Origin: Daldinia sp. FL1419
Taxonomy: Eukaryota > Ascomycota > Sordariomycetes > Xylariales > Hypoxylaceae
NCBI GenBank assembly: GCA_025201765.1
Contig: MU623356.1
Coordinates: 186,001 to 250,000 of the forward strand
DNA length: 64,000 nt
Reading direction: 5' to 3'
The notes under the pieces are model-generated. The model saw nothing but the letters and a program-made list of their open reading frames with translations. It did no database searches and was not told the origin of the DNA. Below are positions 60,688 to 64,000 of this stretch, piece by piece (position 1 is the first letter of the stretch; the number at the start of each line of letters is the position of its first letter). The position numbers and the translations under genes are program-made.

Positions 60688-61204
60688 GGCGATTAAATGG
60701 ATATTTGATGGCGCAAGAATATACGAGCGTTGACGTATATAAATATATAGACCGGGAGAGCGATTTATCTCGGACGGTGCTATTATGTTAATGGTGTTGA
60801 TGTGGAATGGTGGAACTTGACAGGGAGTTCTTTGGGAATCTTTTTTCACAGGCGCCTCGGCTCAGGTACTAAGCAGCCTATAAGTTACCTCTTATGATAA
60901 TATGGTAGCGATAAGATCGATAAGATAATGCAGGTACGTCATGAACTAGTTAAGTAAGGTTAGTTAGTTAGTCTGGTAGTGCAGTCTTTTTACGTAAGCT
61001 TGGGTTATCCCAAATCATTTTTTAATTTCTACTTTCTTATCGCCGCCGCCGCCGCTGCTGCAACATCCAATTTTTCATTAGGTGCATTTGTATTGCAATC
61101 GCTTACCATCCTACTTCCTAGGATCTAGACGGATACTACATATTATATTCCGTCATGCTTACCATACTCCTCTCTTCTCCGTAAATATTCAGCAAGTTTG
61201 CAGA
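60688..61204. other. Divergent promoter of FMC1 and the MRX8-like gene
   Basis: 517 bp shared by two genes for mitochondrial proteins. It contains a TA-rich stretch near 60733-60754, a CGCCGC run at 61041-61055 and CCAAT at 61067. Confidence 0.6.
61067..61071 (+). promoter_or_regulatory. CCAAT box upstream of the MRX8-like gene
   Basis: CCAAT lies 134 bp upstream of the chosen ATG. It is the target of the HAP/CBF complex, which often controls mitochondrial genes in fungi. A five-base match is weak evidence. Confidence 0.3.
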
Positions 61205-63007
61205 ATGTCCTTGTCCAGTCGGCTTAATGCCTTGTTGGCGATGCCGCCTTCTTTGCGACTTGCTGTGATCGGTGCGCCACCACGAATAAAACCAAGTCGG
61301 GCCAATGTCGCCTTGAAACTCTATCGTTCTACTGCGGCTTGGAATCACGATGAAGCTGCTGCTTTTTATATACCTGAACTACATCAGGGCCGTATCGATA
61401 ATGTCTCGCTCGAGACGCTTTGCAAAACATCCCACATGCGATCAAATCCCGATGAACCTCTCGTTTCCGGCCTAAATACACTATTCACTAAGAACCCCGC
61501 GACGTTCAAATACGGAGAGACAGACTTTTATAAGCTCAAGAAAAATACCCTCATACCCGAAGTGTGTGTCCTTGGGCGATCTAATGTTGGCAAGTCGTCT
61601 TTTGTTAATGCCATCGCTGGTCGAAGTCAACGAAGCCAGAATCCGCTGGCACGTATTAGCAAACGCGCCGGAAAAACCAGGGAAATGAATACATATGGAT
61701 TTGGGCCTGTGCCACTGCCGAAAGATATTGCTACTTGGACGTCCGAAGTAAAAGGCAAAGAGGATATCCCCGCCCATACCTTTTATCTTGTAGACATGCC
61801 CGGATACGGACACGCATCCATAGAGGATTGGGGACGCAACATTACGCTATACTTGACCAAGAGGGTAGGCGTAAAGGGTGTGATCATATTAATTGATGCC
61901 GAAGTTGGACCCAAGGAGACAGACCTGCAGTGCTTGCAATTATTGAGCTCTGCTAATATGAGAACTTGCATCGTTCTCACCAAAGCAGATAAGGTCAGGG
62001 GTGGCTTAACTGCTTTGCATGATTTATGTGCCAAGCTACGAGACGATATCTTCGAGATTGAAAAATTACAAGAGAATTACACTTGGAATTTGGACAGGAA
62101 TGTCTTCGTCACTGCCCTTGGCGCAAGAGATCCTGCTACCATACATTCAACAGTAATACCTGCAAGATTTGCCGTCGCCTGTCAGGCTGGCCTGGTAGAA
62201 ACCGACCGCCCGAACCCGGAAAAGAATAAGAAGTGGTCCGGCAAGATTGTCTCGTTTGATGACTTGCAGTATGCGCCGAGTGATCCCCCGGTCAATCCAG
62301 TTGATAAATCTACGTCTGCTAAACTGGAATGGGCTACGGGAAAAGGGAGTGAGCAACACCATAGAACTAAACTGGGTTCCTTCAGCTTCCCGCATTCAAG
62401 TACCATCACCCAACCCCAGGTCCGAAACTTCCACAGCGATAATCTTAGGATGAAAAACAACCAGCGTGGCCCTATGCGACAAGATTCGAGGGAGATGCTT
62501 GATATACTAGACAATTTCATGAACGGTCTGAAAGCTACTGATACGACTAGCAAGTTTGTTCGAAACATGAAGAGGAAGCAGGATAGGCGTTTACCTCTGA
62601 GGCCAGAAAAACGCAACCTCCTCAAAAAACAGGACGAAGAAATATCGAAGATTTTGAGGGAGACCTACCCTGAGGATGTAACTAGAACCCAGAAGGTACG
62701 CCAGAAGAGGCTGGCATCGATGGGGGGCCGACAAATGGAAGAAAACATGGATGAATGGCCCAGTGACTTCCCGTTGCAAAGCAAGAATAAGAAGAAAGGG
62801 GATTCTACTGAGTTTATGACTCCGGATGCATTCAAGTCTATTATTTCAGGTTCGGAACAAAAAGAAATCACATTATCGTCGCAGGTTCATCCGCAAAAAC
62901 AAAAGGGTAAGAATAAGTCAGGTAAAAAGTCAAAGGGAAAGGCAAAAGAGGAACCGGTGGATGAGTTTGAGGCGAAATTTGCTCAAGCATTCTCAAAGAA
63001 TCTATAG
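61205..63007 (+). CDS. EngB/YihA-type GTPase, probably mitochondrial (MRX8-like)
   Basis: Circularly normal TrmE-Era-class GTPase: G1 GRSNVGKSS at residues 124-132, G2 region around GKTREMNTYGF, G3 DMPGYG at 197-202, G4 TKAD at 259-262. In bacteria EngB (YihA) acts in large ribosomal subunit assembly; yeast Mrx8 is its mitochondrial counterpart. From the ATG at 61205 (MSLSSRLNALLAM) the protein is 600 aa. Its N-terminus is basic and Ser/Leu/Arg-rich, like a mitochondrial presequence; the open frame extends 41 codons upstream but contains no ATG. After the G domain (ending about 330) comes a 270-residue basic, Lys-rich tail (KQKGKNKSGKKSKGKAKEE), absent from bacterial EngB, which could contact rRNA. 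No introns are needed. Targeting is inferred, not shown. Confidence 0.88.
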   Translation: MSLSSRLNALLAMPPSLRLAVIGAPPRIKPSRANVALKLYRSTAAWNHDEAAAFYIPELHQGRIDNVSLETLCKTSHMRSNPDEPLVSGLNTLFTKNPATFKYGETDFYKLKKNTLIPEVCVLGRSNVGKSSFVNAIAGRSQRSQNPLARISKRAGKTREMNTYGFGPVPLPKDIATWTSEVKGKEDIPAHTFYLVDMPGYGHASIEDWGRNITLYLTKRVGVKGVIILIDAEVGPKETDLQCLQLLSSANMRTCIVLTKADKVRGGLTALHDLCAKLRDDIFEIEKLQENYTWNLDRNVFVTALGARDPATIHSTVIPARFAVACQAGLVETDRPNPEKNKKWSGKIVSFDDLQYAPSDPPVNPVDKSTSAKLEWATGKGSEQHHRTKLGSFSFPHSSTITQPQVRNFHSDNLRMKNNQRGPMRQDSREMLDILDNFMNGLKATDTTSKFVRNMKRKQDRRLPLRPEKRNLLKKQDEEISKILRETYPEDVTRTQKVRQKRLASMGGRQMEENMDEWPSDFPLQSKNKKKGDSTEFMTPDAFKSIISGSEQKEITLSSQVHPQKQKGKNKSGKKSKGKAKEEPVDEFEAKFAQAFSKNL

Positions 63008-63216
63008 GCTGTCAAAAATCCTAGTGCTCCGATATAATGGAATAGCGCTTAGATGGCCTCAGATTTGGACAGGACCACGTGTGGGAAATCCATAGCTGGA
63101 TTCAACATAATAACGGCGCACAATTTATCCTTCTATGATTGCGTGCGTATATGTATCAAGACATTGAACACAACTTAATTCTATTCAACTATACTCCGGA
63201 CTAGTATATAAGACAG

Positions 63217-64000
63217 TTATGTGGCAGCAGCCACCAAGTTTGATGCCCGTGAGGCCTTGGGTGGTTTCTTAGTCCGCCTCTTTCCCCTTTCTAAATCTGT
63301 CGAGATATCCGCTCGTCGGAACGAGTGGTTAGGTACGAAGACGTCGACTAAATTATCCCAAAAGCCAAGGTCGTATAAGTTTTCAACGTCGCGCAAGCGC
63401 CAGACGCGCTCCCACTCGCCGACGCCCGGAGTTATGTTCGGGTCCGGTGGTCTGCCGTCTTCGGTGCGTACGATTATTTGGGCGGCGTCCACGGGCCACC
63501 GCGTCCATGCCGCCTCTTGCCGTAGATTCTTGATCCGATCGGGGGGCAAGGCACGCTTGAAGGCACATCCATCGTCCATCTCCATTTGCCAGTCCTGCCA
63601 TTTCATGCTCTCATTAGTAGTCGTGCCACAGTAAATCAAGTAGATATGGTATCCAAGTAGACCCCAAACAAGGGGCGTCGTCATTAGTGAAAGTAGAGTA
63701 ATCGATCCTACGCCTACGTCATCCTGAATGCCTGCGGCCAGAGCCATCAAATATTCGTGCCAGGACCAATTCGAAGGCTTCGGAAATAGGGTAAACGATT
63801 TGTTGCGCGTACGCGCTACATCGGCGATTACACCGAGGCCAAGAAGACCGCCATATAACGTCAGGACGGCAGTCGAAAGAAGCAGAAGGATGAAATAATG
63901 CTGATTGCCGTAGCCGACGCAGTTGTTGATGAAGACACAGTGATGATCCATCTTGTGAACGCAGCGCTTGCAGACAGAGCAGTGCTTAGAGCGCGCAGGC
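63217..64000 (-). CDS. swf1: DHHC palmitoyltransferase, SWF1-type (5' end cut off)
   Basis: The N-terminal part lies beyond the window edge. The visible 260 residues begin in the Cys-rich domain, PARSKHCSVCKRCVHKMDHHC, whose DHHC cysteine is the S-acylation nucleophile. FINNCVGYGNQHYF, characteristic of the Swf1 branch, follows, then two hydrophobic segments (FILLLLSTAVLTLYGGLLGL and ITLLSLMTTPLVWGLLGYHI) and the TTxE motif (TTNE). The cytosolic tail includes DLGFWDNLVDVF and ends in a basic Lys/Arg-rich stretch. Yeast Swf1 palmitoylates juxtamembrane cysteines of SNAREs such as Tlg1 and Snc1 at the ER. No intron is needed in the visible part. It is convergent with the MRX8-like gene, 209 bp apart. 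Confidence 0.93.
   Translation of the reverse strand, partial: PARSKHCSVCKRCVHKMDHHCVFINNCVGYGNQHYFILLLLSTAVLTLYGGLLGLGVIADVARTRNKSFTLFPKPSNWSWHEYLMALAAGIQDDVGVGSITLLSLMTTPLVWGLLGYHIYLIYCGTTTNESMKWQDWQMEMDDGCAFKRALPPDRIKNLRQEAAWTRWPVDAAQIIVRTEDGRPPDPNITPGVGEWERVWRLRDVENLYDLGFWDNLVDVFVPNHSFRRADISTDLERGKRRTKKPPKASRASNLVAAAT

Noticed and set aside
60688..60849. N-terminal extension of the FMC1 frame
   Set aside because: The added residues overlap promoter-like TA-rich DNA and do not resemble Fmc1; MSKPAQLRSLYR is the natural start.
61082..61204. Upstream in-frame extension of the EngB-type GTPase
   Set aside because: It begins at GTG and has no ATG; the ATG at 61205 gives a suitable presequence-like N-terminus.

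Overview
The window is nuclear DNA of a filamentous ascomycete, most likely Pezizomycotina and possibly a Sordariomycete. Genes have short (about 50-145 bp) GT..AG introns and eukaryotic domain architectures. The gene set includes the fungal regulator VosA, a remnant resembling a HET (heterokaryon incompatibility) protein, and many single-copy eukaryotic housekeeping genes. Exon structures below were built by hand from splice sites and reading frame and are predictions.

Layout. 1-6.3 kb: no convincing gene. 6.3-8.0 kb: vosA (velvet regulator, minus, 4 exons). 8.0-21.8 kb: a very long gene-poor stretch with microsatellites and a 10-bp tandem repeat. 21.8-25.6 kb: PaaI/THEM2-like thioesterase (minus), archaemetzincin metallopeptidase (plus), and a possible one-TM microprotein (minus). 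28.2-29.5 kb: FAD-dependent monooxygenase (plus, 3 exons). 30.3-32.7 kb: bZIP regulator with an AT-hook (plus, 3 exons). 33.0-34.2 kb: LYR-motif protein (minus). 35.0-35.6 kb: UEV protein MMS2 (minus), divergent from 36.3-41.9 kb MON2 (plus, 6 exons). 42.1-45.6 kb: intracellular GH2 beta-galactosidase (minus, 4 exons). 46.4-47.6 kb: Hsp90 co-chaperone AHA1 (minus, 4 exons). 50.9-54.5 kb: long disordered/helical fungal protein of unknown function (plus). 54.5-58.8 kb: gene-poor, with a 5 x 19-bp minisatellite. 58.8-59.5 kb: IFI6/IFI27-like membrane protein (plus, 3 exons), followed by a broken HET-like N-terminal fragment. 60.4-63.0 kb: FMC1 (minus) and an EngB/MRX8-type GTPase (plus), divergent. 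63.2-64.0 kb: SWF1-type DHHC palmitoyltransferase (minus), cut by the window edge.

There is no biosynthetic cluster, CRISPR array or intact transposon. Functional links are modest: FMC1 and the MRX8-type GTPase are both expected in mitochondria and share a 517-bp intergenic region; MON2 and SWF1 belong to membrane trafficking and protein lipidation; AHA1 has heat-shock-element-like sites upstream. The most unusual parts are (i) the IFI27-like gene with an internal amphipathic repeat beside an eroded HET-type fragment, (ii) the 10-bp palindrome TACCTAGGTA found at least eight times between genes, (iii) a bZIP whose invariant basic-region Asn is replaced by Ile next to an AT-hook, and (iv) three evenly spaced TTCTCGAA sites.
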